From: Acidovorax sp. A79
Lineage (GTDB): Bacteria; Pseudomonadota; Gammaproteobacteria; Burkholderiales; Burkholderiaceae_C
DNA: 64,000 bases
Direction: 5' to 3'
NCBI RefSeq assembly: GCF_041154505.1
Contig: NZ_AP028672.1
Location: 2,830,501-2,894,500, forward strand
Made by a program: the position numbers and the translations under genes. The notes below the pieces were generated by a model that was given only the letters and a program-made list of their open reading frames with translations, did not search any database and was not told where the DNA came from. Of the stretch, positions 38,185 to 47,507 are shown in pieces. The stretch's first letter is position 1. The number at the start of each line of letters is the position of its first letter.

Positions 38185-38972
38185 GCCGGGCCGCCCTGGC
38201 CCGCGCCGCCGACGAAGGGGATCACATGCTCCACCGTGTCCCAGATGAAGCGGCCCGACGGGCTGTTCTGCTCCTCCACGATGTGCGCCACCAGCCCGGC
38301 CGCGCGCGAGATCACGGCAAAGCCGCGCATCACCGCCGTGGGCACGCCGATCTCGCCGAGCAGCGCCGCCACCGCGCCCGTGGCGTTGATGGTGATGGCG
38401 CGGCCTGCGACCTCATCGACGGCGCTGGACAGCATCTCCAGCGCGCGGATCTTGTCGCCCTGCAGTTCGGCCTCGGCGCGGCCCATCTCCAGCAGCTTGT
38501 AGGCGCGTGGGTCCACGGGCTTGTGCAGGTGGTGGCCAAAGCCGGGCACGGGGGATTTCAGGCCCTTGTAGTGGCGTGCAATGGCCAGCGCTTCGGCTTC
38601 GGGGTCCTCAGCCGCCGCGATGCGGTCGAGCAGACTGGAGCAGTTCTCCATGGTGCCCACGAAGGAGCTGCCCACGGCCAGCAGGCCCGCGCTCACGGCG
38701 CCCTGCAGGTTCTCGGGCGCGCTCATGTAGATCAGCCGCGTGGCGATCGCACTGGGCGTGAGGCCGTGCTCCATGAGCACGATGAGCACCACGTCGGTGA
38801 TGCGCAGGTCCACGCCGCGCGGCGCGCGGCCCAGGATCTGCATGAGCATCACCTCGGTGAAGGTCTTCTTCCCCATCAAGTCCTCGACCAGGTTTGCATC
38901 GCGGTAATGCAGGCTGGTGAGGGTGTGGGTGCACAGGCGGGTGACGGGGGTCTTGGAAGTGGTGGAGGTCAT
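38181..38972 (-). CDS. Citryl-CoA lyase-like protein (citrate synthase fold)
   Basis: 263 residues from the ATG at 38972, much shorter than citrate synthase (~430). Catalytic-type motifs are kept: VPGFGHHLHKPVDPRAYKLL matches citrate synthase 'GFGHrvyk-x-DPRA', and SPSGRFIWDTVEHVIPFVGG ends the active-site region. Families of this size are annotated as citryl-CoA lyases and cleave (or condense) citryl-CoA-type thioesters into acetyl-CoA and an oxo acid. It is flanked by an acyl-CoA ligase that could make the thioester and lies 13 bp after it. Substrate inferred only. Confidence 0.75.
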   Translation of the reverse strand: MTSTTSKTPVTRLCTHTLTSLHYRDANLVEDLMGKKTFTEVMLMQILGRAPRGVDLRITDVVLIVLMEHGLTPSAIATRLIYMSAPENLQGAVSAGLLAVGSSFVGTMENCSSLLDRIAAAEDPEAEALAIARHYKGLKSPVPGFGHHLHKPVDPRAYKLLEMGRAEAELQGDKIRALEMLSSAVDEVAGRAITINATGAVAALLGEIGVPTAVMRGFAVISRAAGLVAHIVEEQNSPSGRFIWDTVEHVIPFVGGAGQGGPA

Positions 38973-38985
38973 GTGAATGGTTCCT

Positions 38986-40473
38986 TCAGGCCGTGGCGGC
39001 CAATGCCGCATCGCGCACGGCGGACTTGAGCACCTTGCCCACGGGCGAACGGGGCAGGCTCTCGTGGAAATGGATGTGCTTGGGCGTCTGCACCGGGCCC
39101 AGGCGTTCGCGCACGAAGGCGATCAGCTCGGCTTCCGTGGCCTGCACGCCGGGGCGCAGCTGCACGGCGGCCTGCACGGTCTCGCCCCACTTGTCGTCGG
39201 GCAGGCCGAACACGGCGCATTCGTGCACGGCCGGGTGCTGGCCCAGCGCGTTCTCCACGTCCACGGGGTAGACGTTGAAGCCGCCGGTGATCACCATGTC
39301 CTTGAGCCGGTCCTTGAGGTAGAGATAACCGCGTTCGTCGATGAGCCCGCGGTCGCCCGTGTGCAGCCAGCCGTCCACCAGGGTCTCGGCGGTCTTCTCG
39401 GGCAGGCGCCAGTAGCCGGTCATCAGCAGGTCGCCACGCGCCACCACCTCGCCCACCTCGCCCGTGGGCAGCAGGCGGCCGTCGGGCGCCATGATGGCCA
39501 CGTCGCTGAACCAGGTGGTGCGGCCCACGGCCGCCCAGTTGGCCGGGTCCTCGAAGTCCCCGGGCTGCATCACGGTGAGGATCTGCGGCGCCTCGGTCTG
39601 GCCGTAGGTGGTGCCCAGCACGGGGCCGAAGAAGTCGCGCACCTGGCGGATCTTCTCGGGCGGCATGGGCGCACCGCCGTAGATGAGCCGGCGCAAGCGC
39701 GGAAAGTCCGCGCGCGATACGCCGGGCAGCGCCATCAGCATGTAGACCAGCGTGGGCGGCATGAAGCACACCGTGCCGCCGCGCTCGCGGAAGGCCGTGC
39801 GCACCGCCTCGGCGCCCGCGCCGGCCAGCACCACGTGGCAGCCGCCCTGCGCCAGGATGGGCAGCAGGTAGGTGGAGGTGCCGTGCGTGATGGGCGCGGC
39901 CACGATGTAGCGCTCGTGCTCGTCGAAGCGCCAGGCGTGGATCTGGTTGGTGATGTTGGCCATCCACGCGCGGTAGGGCTGCATGACGCCCTTGGGCGCG
40001 CCCGTGGTGCCGCCCGTGAACTTGATGGCCTGGGTGGCGTCGTCCGGCAAGTCGATCACCGGGCGCTGCGCGCCCGCATGCACGGCGGCCAGGTCGGCAA
40101 GCCCTGCGGTCGGCACGCGGGCACCGGGTGCCCCTTCGACCAGATCGGCACAGGCCGTGTCGAGCACCAGGATGGAGGGCTCGGTCGCGTCGATGATGCG
40201 GCGGATTTCGGGTCGGGTGCTCTTGGGGTTGAGCGGCACCCAGACCTTGCCGCAGGCCAGCACCGCCAGCAGCGCAGCGATGTGGTCGGCGCTGTTGCCC
40301 GCGCAGATGCCCACGCGGCTTTGGGGTGTGGGGTCGATGGCGGTGAAGCCCGCCGCCAGCGCTGCCACGCGGGCGGCCAGCGCGTCGTAGCGGATGGCGC
40401 CCTCGGGCGCGTCGATGGCGATGCGGTCGGGCCAGCGCTGGGCGGCGCGCCAGAAGAAGTCGATGGGGAACAT
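38986..40473 (-). CDS. AMP-dependent acyl-CoA synthetase/ligase
   Basis: 495 residues from the ATG at 40473 (MFPIDFFWRAAQRWPDRIAI); sequence further upstream is low-complexity. ANL-superfamily motifs: A3 P-loop KFTGGTTGAPKGVM, A5 TTYGQTEAPQ, A7 GWLHTGDRG, A8 region YLKDRLKDMVITGG with the hinge, and A10 LPRSPVGKVLKSAV with the catalytic Lys. Forms a CoA thioester from a carboxylic acid, ATP and CoA. Operon: Bug receptor, then this ligase, lyase and SDR. Confidence 0.9.
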   Translation of the reverse strand: MFPIDFFWRAAQRWPDRIAIDAPEGAIRYDALAARVAALAAGFTAIDPTPQSRVGICAGNSADHIAALLAVLACGKVWVPLNPKSTRPEIRRIIDATEPSILVLDTACADLVEGAPGARVPTAGLADLAAVHAGAQRPVIDLPDDATQAIKFTGGTTGAPKGVMQPYRAWMANITNQIHAWRFDEHERYIVAAPITHGTSTYLLPILAQGGCHVVLAGAGAEAVRTAFRERGGTVCFMPPTLVYMLMALPGVSRADFPRLRRLIYGGAPMPPEKIRQVRDFFGPVLGTTYGQTEAPQILTVMQPGDFEDPANWAAVGRTTWFSDVAIMAPDGRLLPTGEVGEVVARGDLLMTGYWRLPEKTAETLVDGWLHTGDRGLIDERGYLYLKDRLKDMVITGGFNVYPVDVENALGQHPAVHECAVFGLPDDKWGETVQAAVQLRPGVQATEAELIAFVRERLGPVQTPKHIHFHESLPRSPVGKVLKSAVRDAALAATA

Positions 40474-40507
40474 AGGGGCGGCAGGGGAGGTTGCGGGAGG
40501 TTGCGTA

Positions 40508-41530
40508 TTACTCGGCCGATGCGCCCGATTCCTTGACGACCTCGCGCCAACGCTTGATCTCGGCGGCGGCAAAGCTGCGCATCTTGTCGGGCGTGCCCCC
40601 ATCGGGCGTGGCGGCCAGCTCCTGCAGGCGGTTGCGCACCTCGGGCTGGGCCAGCACCTTGTTCAGGGCCGCATTGACCTGCTCGACCACGGCGCGCGGC
40701 GTGCCCGCCGGTGCGGCCAGGCCAAACCACGACTGCACGTCGAAGCCCGCATAGCCCGACTCGGCCAGCGTGGGCACATCCGGCAGCAAGGGCGAGCGCT
40801 GGGCGCTGGTGATGGCAATGGCGCGCAGCTTGCCCGCCTGCACATGCGGCAGCGCCGAGGGCGTGTTGTCGAACATCGAATCCACCTGGCCGCCCAGCAA
40901 GTCGGTGACGGCAGGCGCGCTGCCCCGGTAAGGCACGTGCAGCATCTTGAGCCTGGACTGCATCTTGAACATCTCGCCCGAGAGGTGGATGGACGAGCCG
41001 CTGCCCGAGGACGCGAAGGTGATGCCGTCCTTGGACTCCTTGGCGTAGCGCACGTAGTCGGCCAGGTTCTTGACGGGCAGCTTGGGGTTGACCACCAGGA
41101 TGTTCGGAATCCTGGCGATCATGCCGATGGGCTCGAAGTCCTTGACCGGGTCGTAGCCGAGCTTGGGGTACAGCGTGGCGTTGATGGTGTTGGCGATGGT
41201 GTAGACGTACAGTGTGTAGCCGTCGGCCGGCGCGCGCGCCACGGCCTCGGCGCCCACGTTGCTGTTGGCGCCCGCGCGGTTGTCCACCACCACGGGCTGG
41301 CCGAGCTGGTCGCCGAGCCTGGCGGCCACCAGGCGCGCGATCACATCGGTGGCGCCGCCAGCCGCATAGCCCACGACGAGCTTCACGGGCTTGGCGGGCC
41401 AGCCCGTGGCGCTGGCGGTCTGGGCCTGCAGGGGCAGGGCGGCGGTGCAGGCGATGGCGGCGGCCAGGGCCAGCAGGCGCCGGCGCGGAGCCGTGTAGGG
41501 CGTGGCAGAGGGAGTGGTATGCGAGGTCAT
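40508..41530 (-). CDS. Bug family (TctC-like) periplasmic substrate-binding protein
   Basis: 340 residues; the ATG at 41530 follows CCAGGAG. Signal peptide ends near LPLQAQ. Family motifs: VKLVVGYAAGGATDVIARLV, VVVDNRAGANSNVGAEAV, PADGYTLYV, ITFASSGSGSSIHLSGEMFK and LHVPYRGSAPAVTDLLGG. Binds a carboxylate in the periplasm. First gene of the leftward catabolic operon, divergent from the IclR-type regulator 101 bp away. No TctA/TctB membrane components are nearby. Confidence 0.92.
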   Translation of the reverse strand: MTSHTTPSATPYTAPRRRLLALAAAIACTAALPLQAQTASATGWPAKPVKLVVGYAAGGATDVIARLVAARLGDQLGQPVVVDNRAGANSNVGAEAVARAPADGYTLYVYTIANTINATLYPKLGYDPVKDFEPIGMIARIPNILVVNPKLPVKNLADYVRYAKESKDGITFASSGSGSSIHLSGEMFKMQSRLKMLHVPYRGSAPAVTDLLGGQVDSMFDNTPSALPHVQAGKLRAIAITSAQRSPLLPDVPTLAESGYAGFDVQSWFGLAAPAGTPRAVVEQVNAALNKVLAQPEVRNRLQELAATPDGGTPDKMRSFAAAEIKRWREVVKESGASAE

Positions 41531-41556
41531 GTCTTGTCTCCTGGTGTGTCTGAAAA

Positions 41557-41618
41557 TCCGTCTGGGCGCCCCGGCGGCGTGGCTCTGCGGCACACTGCGC
41601 GCTGGTTGCATCGACGGA
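41557..41618. promoter_or_regulatory. Possible IclR-type inverted half-sites
   Basis: TCCGTC at 41557-41562 and GACGGA at 41613-41618 are inverted copies in the divergent Bug/iclR promoter region, the second 14 bp before the iclR ATG. Short, so chance is not excluded. Confidence 0.25.
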
Positions 41619-41631
41619 CAAATTCTTTCCC

Positions 41632-42447
41632 ATGCCCTCCCGACCTGCGAATCGAAACGTCCGCCTGCCGGACGTTCCATCCCCGCCCGAAGCCCCCGAC
41701 GACCCCGGCAGCCGCACGCTGCGCCGGGGCCTGCAGGTGCTGGACGCCGTGCTGGCCCAGGGTCGCGACGGCGCGCGCGTGGTCGACCTGTGCCGCGCGG
41801 CGGGGCTGGAGCGCGCCACCGTCTACCGCCTGCTGGCCACGCTGCTGGAGAGCGGCTATGTGGCGCAGCGCGGGCGCTTTCGCTACGTGGCGGGCCCGCG
41901 CCTTGCGGCCATGGCCGAGCCCGCGGGCCAGCCCAACATGGCCATGCGCCTGGCGCCAGTGCTGGAGCGCGTGAGCCGCGCCTGCGGCGATGCGGCCTTC
42001 GCCATCGTGCGCGAGGGGCCCACTTCGCACTGCATCGCCCGCCACGTGGGCACGCACCCGGTGCAGATCCTCGTGATCCAGGTGGGCACGCGCCAGCCGC
42101 TGGGCGTGGGCGCGGCGGGCCTGGCGCTGCTGGCCGCATTGCCCGATGCCGAGATGCAGGCCGCCATCGCCGCCAACGCGCAGGCGCTGCCGCGCTACGG
42201 CGGCATGACGCCCGAGCGCCTGGCCATCCTGGTGCGCGCCACGCGCGAGCGCGGCTGGTCGGTGGTGGGCAACCACGCCACCCAGGGCGTGCTGGCCGCC
42301 GGCATGGCCGTGCGCAACGCGGCCGGCGAGCCCGTGGCCGCGATCAGCGTGGCATCCACCGTGGACCGCATGCCGCGCGAGCGCCAGCAGCTCATCGCGC
42401 GCTGGATGCGCGAGGCGCTGGCGGCGCTGCTGCCGGGCGGGGTGTGA
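41632..42447 (+). CDS. IclR family transcriptional regulator
   Basis: 271 residues. An N-terminal winged HTH (LRRGLQVLDAVLAQGRDGAR, VVDLCRAAGLERATVYRLLA) is followed by the IclR effector domain (AFAIVREGPTSHCIARHVGT, LGVGAAGLALLAALP, GVLAAGMAVRNAAGEPVAAI). Effectors of this family are usually aromatic or carboxylic acids. It is divergent from the Bug-ligase-lyase-SDR operon and is its likely regulator. Repeat copy 7 follows 14 bp after the stop. Confidence 0.9.
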   Translation: MPSRPANRNVRLPDVPSPPEAPDDPGSRTLRRGLQVLDAVLAQGRDGARVVDLCRAAGLERATVYRLLATLLESGYVAQRGRFRYVAGPRLAAMAEPAGQPNMAMRLAPVLERVSRACGDAAFAIVREGPTSHCIARHVGTHPVQILVIQVGTRQPLGVGAAGLALLAALPDAEMQAAIAANAQALPRYGGMTPERLAILVRATRERGWSVVGNHATQGVLAAGMAVRNAAGEPVAAISVASTVDRMPRERQQLIARWMREALAALLPGGV

Positions 42448-42462
42448 GCGGCCGGGCGCCAG

Positions 42463-42534
42463 ATACTATCAAAACAGTAGCTGTCAGCGCCTATGGATAA
42501 AGCGCTACAGGCCTATTTCGACCAAAACCCCGGT
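42463..42534 (+). repeat. Dispersed palindromic repeat, copy 7
   Basis: TACTATCAAAACAGTAGCTG, TCAGCGCCTATGGATAAAGC, then GCTACAGGCCTATTTCGACC. Lies just after the iclR stop. Confidence 0.75.
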
Positions 42535-42599
42535 CGCGGCGGAATGTGCGAACATCCGCCCCATCACGCGCCGTGATGGCCGCGGCCCCGAGGACCCCG

Positions 42600-43583
42600 A
42601 TGGAACTGAGACAACTGCGCTACTTCGTGCGCGTGGTGGAGCGCGGCTCCATGAGCCGCGCCGCGCTGGACCTGGACGTGGTGCAGTCCGCGCTGAGCCA
42701 GCAGATCACCCGGCTGGAGGGCGAGCTGGCCACGCGCCTGCTGCACCGCACGCCGCGCGGCGTGGCGCCCACCGAGGCGGGGCTGGCCTTCTTCCGCGAG
42801 GCGCAGCTCACCCTGCGCCATGCCGACCAGGCCGTGCGCGCCGCGCAGCAGGCGCGGCTGTCGGGCACCGTCACCGTGGGCCTGGCGCCCACCACGTCGA
42901 GCGTGCTGGGCCTGCCGCTGATGCAGGCCATGCGCGCGCGCTACCCCGACGTGCGGCTGCACATGGTCGAGAGCATGTCGGGCCACCTCACGGCCATGCT
43001 CAACGCGCGCGAGCTGGACCTGGCCGTGCTGTTCGACACCCGCCTGCACCAGGCGCGCCAGGCCAGCGGCGCGCGCCGCTGGGAGATGGCGCCTTTGCTC
43101 GAGGAAGACCTGTTCCTCATCTGCGCGCGCAGCGGCCCCGGCAACCCCGGCGGCCGGCAGCTGCCCGAGACCCTGACGGTGGCCGAACTGGTCCATGAAC
43201 CCCTGATCCTGCCCACCGGCCCGCACGGCCTGCGCAGCACGCTGGACACCGCCTTCGCGCGCGACCGCGTGGCGCCGCACGTGGTGCTGGAGGTGGACTC
43301 GCTCGCCATGGTGATGGCCGCCGTGGACGCGGGCCTGGGCTCCACCGTGCAGCCCTGGGCCGCCATGGGCCGCTACCCGGATGCCGCCCTGCGCTTCCAG
43401 TGCGCGCGCCTGACCGACGCGCCCGCGCGCCGCGTCAACCTGCTGTGCAGCCTGCCGGACGAAGAGCTCTCGCCCGCCGCGCTGGCCACGCGCGTGGTGG
43501 TGGCCGACTGCGTGCGCCAACTCGTGGCCACCGGCCAGTGGTTCGGAACGACATGGATCGGTGGCGAGGGCGCGCCCGCTTGA
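42600..43583 (+). CDS. LysR family transcriptional regulator
   Basis: 327 residues from the ATG at 42600 (MELRQLRYFVRVVERGSMSR). HTH SRAALDLDVVQSALSQQITR followed by LEGELATRLLHRTPRGVAPT, then a periplasmic-binding-protein-like effector domain (VTVGLAPTTSSVLGLPLMQA). It resembles the Nac/Cbl subgroup. It lies 192 bp upstream of tcuA in the same direction, the position of a pathway regulator comparable to TcuR of Salmonella, although TcuR is divergently arranged there. Confidence 0.9.
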   Translation: MELRQLRYFVRVVERGSMSRAALDLDVVQSALSQQITRLEGELATRLLHRTPRGVAPTEAGLAFFREAQLTLRHADQAVRAAQQARLSGTVTVGLAPTTSSVLGLPLMQAMRARYPDVRLHMVESMSGHLTAMLNARELDLAVLFDTRLHQARQASGARRWEMAPLLEEDLFLICARSGPGNPGGRQLPETLTVAELVHEPLILPTGPHGLRSTLDTAFARDRVAPHVVLEVDSLAMVMAAVDAGLGSTVQPWAAMGRYPDAALRFQCARLTDAPARRVNLLCSLPDEELSPAALATRVVVADCVRQLVATGQWFGTTWIGGEGAPA

Positions 43584-43713
43584 ACCTGCCACGCGCTGCC
43601 ATCTCGATCCGTGATACCCCCATGACCTGAGCCTGCTGCACGGAGGGCCCACGTCTCCCTACAGTCGCCGTCACCACGATGAACGACACGGCGACCTCGC
43701 CAGGAGACACCCC

Positions 43714-43779
43714 ATGGGCCCCAAAACCCCTTCTTCATTCCCCCACGCACAGCGCATGGCCTGGAGCCACCGGCCATGA
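43714..43779 (+). CDS. Possible 21-codon leader peptide before tcuA
   Basis: An ATG at 43714 with a good ribosome binding site (CAGGAGACACCCC) opens a 21-codon frame (MGPKTPSSFPHAQ...). Its TGA stop overlaps the tcuA start as ATGA. The arrangement would couple tcuA translation to the leader. tcuA also has its own weaker TGGAG 10 nt upstream, so the leader may be fortuitous. Confidence 0.35.
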   Translation: MGPKTPSSFPHAQRMAWSHRP

Positions 43780-45242
43780 GCGGCGACGCTGTGGTTGATG
43801 TGCTCGTCATCGGCGGCGGCAATGCCGCCCTGTGCGCCGCCCTGATGGCGCGCGAGGCGGGCGCCAGCGTGCTGTTGCTCGAATCGGCCCCACGCGCCTG
43901 GCGCGGCGGCAACTCGGCCCACACCCGCAACCTGCGCTGCATGCACGACGCGCCGCAGGACGTGCTGGTCGGCGCCTACCCCGAAGAAGAGTTCTGGCAA
44001 GACCTGCTCAAGGTGACGGGCGGCCTCACCAACGAACACCTGGCGCGCCTGGTGATCCGCGAGTCGAGCACCTGCCGGCCCTGGATGCGCCGCCACGGCG
44101 TGCACTTTCAGCCCGCGTTGGCCGGCACGCTGCACGTGGCGCGCACCAACGCGTTCTTCATGGGCGGGGGCAAGGCGCTGGTCAATGCCTACTACCGCAG
44201 CGCCGAGGCGCTGGGCGTGCGGGTGCGCTACGAAGCCCCGGTGGAGCGCCTGGACATCGACAACGGCCGCTTCGTCGCGGCGCACCTGGCCGGCGGCGAG
44301 CGCATCACGGCCAAGAGCTGCGTGCTCGCGGCGGGCGGGTTCGAGTCCAATCGCGAATGGCTGCGCGAGGCCTGGGGCCAGAACGAACGCGGCGAGTGGC
44401 CGTCGGACAACTTCCTCATCCGCGGCACGGCCTACAACCGGGGCGTGCTGCTGCGCCACCTGCTCGACGACCACGGCGCCGACCGCATCGGCGACCCCAC
44501 GCAGGCGCACATGGTGGCCATCGACGCGCGCGCGCCGCTGTACGACGGCGGCATCTGCACGCGCATCGACTGCGTGTCGCTGGGCGTGGTGGTCAACCGC
44601 GATGGCGAGCGTTTCTACGACGAGGGCGAGGACTTCTGGCCCAAGCGATACGCGATCTGGGGCCGCCTGGTGGCGCAGCAGCCGGGGCAGATCGGCTACT
44701 CGGTCATCGACAGCCAGGCCATCGGCCGCTTCATGCCGCCCGTGTTCCCGGGCGTGAAGGCCGACACCCTGCCCGAGCTGGCGCAACAACTCGGCCTGCC
44801 CGTGGACCGCTTCATGCGCACGCTGGACAGCTACAACGCCGCCTGCCGCGTGGGCACCTTCGACCACACCACGCTGGACGACTGCCACACCGAGGGCATC
44901 GCGCCCGCCAAGACCCACTGGGCGCGGCCCATCGCCACCGGCCCGTTCTACGGCTACGCGCTCAGGCCCGGCGTGACCTTCACCTACCTGGGCCTGCGCA
45001 CCGACGACACCGCCGCCGTGCGCTTTGGCGACGTGCCGAGCCCCAACCTGTTCGTGGCCGGCGAAATGATGGCCGGCAACGTGCTGGGCAAGGGCTACAC
45101 GGCCGGGGTGGGCATGAGCATCGGCACGGCCTTCGGCCGCATCGCGGGAACACAGGCCGCCTTGGCATCCAAACAGGCTCCAGCGCTTATCCACAAAGCG
45201 CCAGCAGCTATGAAAACAGGAGTTAGTGATGCAAACGCTTGA
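43776..45242 (+). CDS. tcuA: FAD-dependent tricarballylate dehydrogenase TcuA
   Basis: 488 residues. FAD-binding N-terminus [20 protein letters not shown] with the second glutamate in LLLES. The fumarate-reductase/succinate-dehydrogenase flavoprotein fold includes [46 protein letters not shown] and the C-terminal FAD loop [19 protein letters not shown]. In Salmonella TcuA oxidises tricarballylate to cis-aconitate. The C-terminal ~20 residues ([18 protein letters not shown]...) are encoded by repeat copy 8 and are probably not part of the conserved protein. Overlaps tcuB by 14 bp. Confidence 0.9.
   Translation: MSGDAVVDVLVIGGGNAALCAALMAREAGASVLLLESAPRAWRGGNSAHTRNLRCMHDAPQDVLVGAYPEEEFWQDLLKVTGGLTNEHLARLVIRESSTCRPWMRRHGVHFQPALAGTLHVARTNAFFMGGGKALVNAYYRSAEALGVRVRYEAPVERLDIDNGRFVAAHLAGGERITAKSCVLAAGGFESNREWLREAWGQNERGEWPSDNFLIRGTAYNRGVLLRHLLDDHGADRIGDPTQAHMVAIDARAPLYDGGICTRIDCVSLGVVVNRDGERFYDEGEDFWPKRYAIWGRLVAQQPGQIGYSVIDSQAIGRFMPPVFPGVKADTLPELAQQLGLPVDRFMRTLDSYNAACRVGTFDHTTLDDCHTEGIAPAKTHWARPIATGPFYGYALRPGVTFTYLGLRTDDTAAVRFGDVPSPNLFVAGEMMAGNVLGKGYTAGVGMSIGTAFGRIAGTQAALASKQAPALIHKAPAAMKTGVSDANA
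45166..45224 (-). repeat. Dispersed palindromic repeat, copy 8 (inside tcuA 3' end)
   Basis: Plus strand AGGCTCCAGCGCTTATCCAC, then AAAGCGCCAGCAGCTATGAA and AACAGGAG. The reverse complement matches the family. It encodes the tcuA C-terminus, and the AGGAG at its edge (45218-45222) is the ribosome binding site of tcuB. Confidence 0.75.
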
Positions 45243-46410
45243 AGCCCTGACGCGCGACGCCCGGGCGCTGGCGAACGGCAACATCGTGCTGTCGGCCCCC
45301 GAAACCGAAGTGGCGCGCCAGCTGCAGATCTGCAACGCCTGCCGCTACTGCGAGGGCTTTTGCGCCGTCTTCCCCGCCATGACGCGGCGGCTGGAGTTTG
45401 GCAAGGCCGACATCCACTTCATTGCCAACCTGTGCCACAACTGCGGTGCCTGCCTGCACGCCTGCCAATACGCGCCGCCGCATGAATTTGCGGTGAACGT
45501 ACCGCAGGCCATGGCCCAGGTGCGGGGGCAGACCTACACCGACTACGCCTGGCCCCCGGCGCTCGGTGCGCTCTACCAGCGCAACGGGCTGACCCTGGCA
45601 CTGGCCCTGGTGGCAGGCCTCACGCTGTTCATGGTGCTGGCCGTAGCGCTGCATGGCCAGGGCCTGGGTGCGCTGTGGCAGTCGCCCGTGGGTGGCTTCT
45701 ACGGCATCTTTCCGCACAACCTGCTCGTGGGCCTGTTCGCGCCGGTGTTCCTGTTCGCCACGCTGGCGCTGGGCCTGGGCGTGCGCCGCTTCTGGCGCGA
45801 CGTGACGCCCGCCACCAGCGGCGCGCCGCTGAGCGCGCCCGCCACGGTCGAGGCCGCCGACGCGGTGCTGCGCCTGAAATACCTGGACGGCGGCCATGGC
45901 GACGGCTGTCACAACGAGGACGATGCCTACACCCTGTCGCGCCGGCGGTTTCACCACCTCACGTTCTACGGCTTCATGCTGTGCTTTGCCGCCACCAGCG
46001 TCGCCACGCTGTACCACTACCTGCTGGGCGCGCCCGCACCGTACGACCTGCCCAGCCTGCCCAAGCTGCTGGGCGGCGTGGGCGGCATCAGCCTTGCCAT
46101 CGGCACGGCGGGCCTGTGGCGCTTGAACCTGCGCCGTCACCCACAGCATGGCGACGCCGCGCAAAAGCCCATGGACCGCGCCTTCATCGCGCTGCTGTTC
46201 CTCACCGCCACCAGCGGCCTGCTGCTCTGGGCCGCGCGCGGCACGCCCGCCCTGCCGCTGCTGCTGTGCCTGCACCTGGGCGCGGTGATGGCGCTGTTCG
46301 CCACCCTGCCCTACGGCAAGTTCGCGCACGGCATTTTCCGCACCGCATCGCTGCTGCGCCATGCGGTGGAAAAGCGCCAGCCCAACCCCATCGGGCTGGG
46401 CGCTGATTGA
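45229..46410 (+). CDS. tcuB: TcuB, electron-transfer partner of tricarballylate dehydrogenase
   Basis: 393 residues from the ATG at 45229 (AGGAG 6 nt upstream; a GTG at 45226 is also in frame). N-terminal ferredoxin-like clusters [12 protein letters not shown] and [20 protein letters not shown] hold Fe-S centres. Then come six membrane helices with His residues fit for haem or quinone chemistry ([34 protein letters not shown]). It reoxidises TcuA by passing electrons to the quinone pool. Length and motifs match TcuB/CitB proteins. Confidence 0.92.
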   Translation: MQTLEALTRDARALANGNIVLSAPETEVARQLQICNACRYCEGFCAVFPAMTRRLEFGKADIHFIANLCHNCGACLHACQYAPPHEFAVNVPQAMAQVRGQTYTDYAWPPALGALYQRNGLTLALALVAGLTLFMVLAVALHGQGLGALWQSPVGGFYGIFPHNLLVGLFAPVFLFATLALGLGVRRFWRDVTPATSGAPLSAPATVEAADAVLRLKYLDGGHGDGCHNEDDAYTLSRRRFHHLTFYGFMLCFAATSVATLYHYLLGAPAPYDLPSLPKLLGGVGGISLAIGTAGLWRLNLRRHPQHGDAAQKPMDRAFIALLFLTATSGLLLWAARGTPALPLLLCLHLGAVMALFATLPYGKFAHGIFRTASLLRHAVEKRQPNPIGLGAD

Positions 46411-46448
46411 TTCACTGACACCACACAACCCACGATGAAGGAGACCCC

Positions 46449-47426
46449 ATGACCCCCAAACGAACCCTGCTGCAATGCGCCCTGGCGCTGGCAATCCTGC
46501 CCCTGGCCTTCGGCGCCGCCGCGCAAGACTTTCCGCCCAAGAAGCCCGTCACCCTGGTCGTGGGCTTTGCCGCGGGCGGCGCGGCCGATGCGGCCGCCCG
46601 CCTGATCGCCAAGAAGCTCTCCGAGAACATCGGCCAGTCGGTGGTGGTGGACAACAAGGGCGGGGCGGGCGGCAACATCGCACACCAGTTCGTGGCCAAT
46701 GCGGCGCCGGACGGCACGGTGCTGCTGCTGGGCTCGGTGGGGCCGCTCACCATCGCGCCGCACCTGATGAAGCTCACCTACGACCCGTTCAAGGACCTGG
46801 CGGCGGTGTCGGGCGGGGTGAACTTTCCGAACGTGCTGGTGGTGCACAAGGCTGCGGGCGCGAAGACGCTCGCAGAATTCGTGCAGCTGTCCAGGAAGAA
46901 GCCCGGCAGCGTGGACTTCGCCTCCACAGGCGCGGGCTCGGCATCCCACCTGGCGGGCGAATTGTTCAACCAGCGCGCGGGCATCGACATGACCCATGTG
47001 CCCTACAAGGGCGGGGCACCCGCCTTGCAGGATTTGCTGGGCGAACGCGTCACCTCGTACTTTGCCGCGCCCCCCACCGCGCTGCCACATGTCGAAACGG
47101 GCAAGCTGATCCCGCTGGCCACCACGGGCCTCACGCGGCCGGCCTATCTGCCCAATATCCCCACCGTGGCGGAATCGGGCTTTCCCGGCTTCGAGGCGCT
47201 CAACTGGTACGCCTTCGTGGCGCCGGGCAAAACGCCGGTGCCGCTGCTGGAACGCTGGAACCAGGAGATCGTGAAGGTGCTGAACGACGCGGGCGTGAAA
47301 GAGGCGCTCAACAAGCATGGCCTCACGCCCCAGCCCACCACGCGCGCCGAACTCACGGCCTTCATGAAGAAGGAATCGACCCAGTGGGCCACCATCATCA
47401 AGGAGCGCAAGCTCACGGCGGAGTAG
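46449..47426 (+). CDS. Bug family (TctC-like) substrate-binding protein, tcu-linked
   Basis: 325 residues; the ATG follows AAGGAGACCCC. Signal peptide ends at FGAAAQ. Motifs VTLVVGFAAGGAADAAARLI, VVVDNKGGAGGNIAHQFV, VDFASTGAGSASHLAGELFN and MTHVPYKGGAPALQDLLG. It lies 38 bp after tcuB and probably binds the substrate (tricarballylate or a relative). It takes the place of the MFS carrier TcuC found in Salmonella; no TctA/TctB permease is adjacent. Confidence 0.92.
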   Translation: MTPKRTLLQCALALAILPLAFGAAAQDFPPKKPVTLVVGFAAGGAADAAARLIAKKLSENIGQSVVVDNKGGAGGNIAHQFVANAAPDGTVLLLGSVGPLTIAPHLMKLTYDPFKDLAAVSGGVNFPNVLVVHKAAGAKTLAEFVQLSRKKPGSVDFASTGAGSASHLAGELFNQRAGIDMTHVPYKGGAPALQDLLGERVTSYFAAPPTALPHVETGKLIPLATTGLTRPAYLPNIPTVAESGFPGFEALNWYAFVAPGKTPVPLLERWNQEIVKVLNDAGVKEALNKHGLTPQPTTRAELTAFMKKESTQWATIIKERKLTAE

Positions 47427-47507
47427 AGGGGGGAAGAATCACTCCCTTGAGGCACTGCACGGCGTCCCGTGGGCACGCCGGTGAAGAGGATGCGGCAGTC
47501 CCGGGCC

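Noticed and set aside
43713..43775. The frame before tcuA as an N-terminal extension of TcuA
   Set aside because: It is in a different reading frame and ends in TGA at the tcuA ATG, so it could only be a separate leader.
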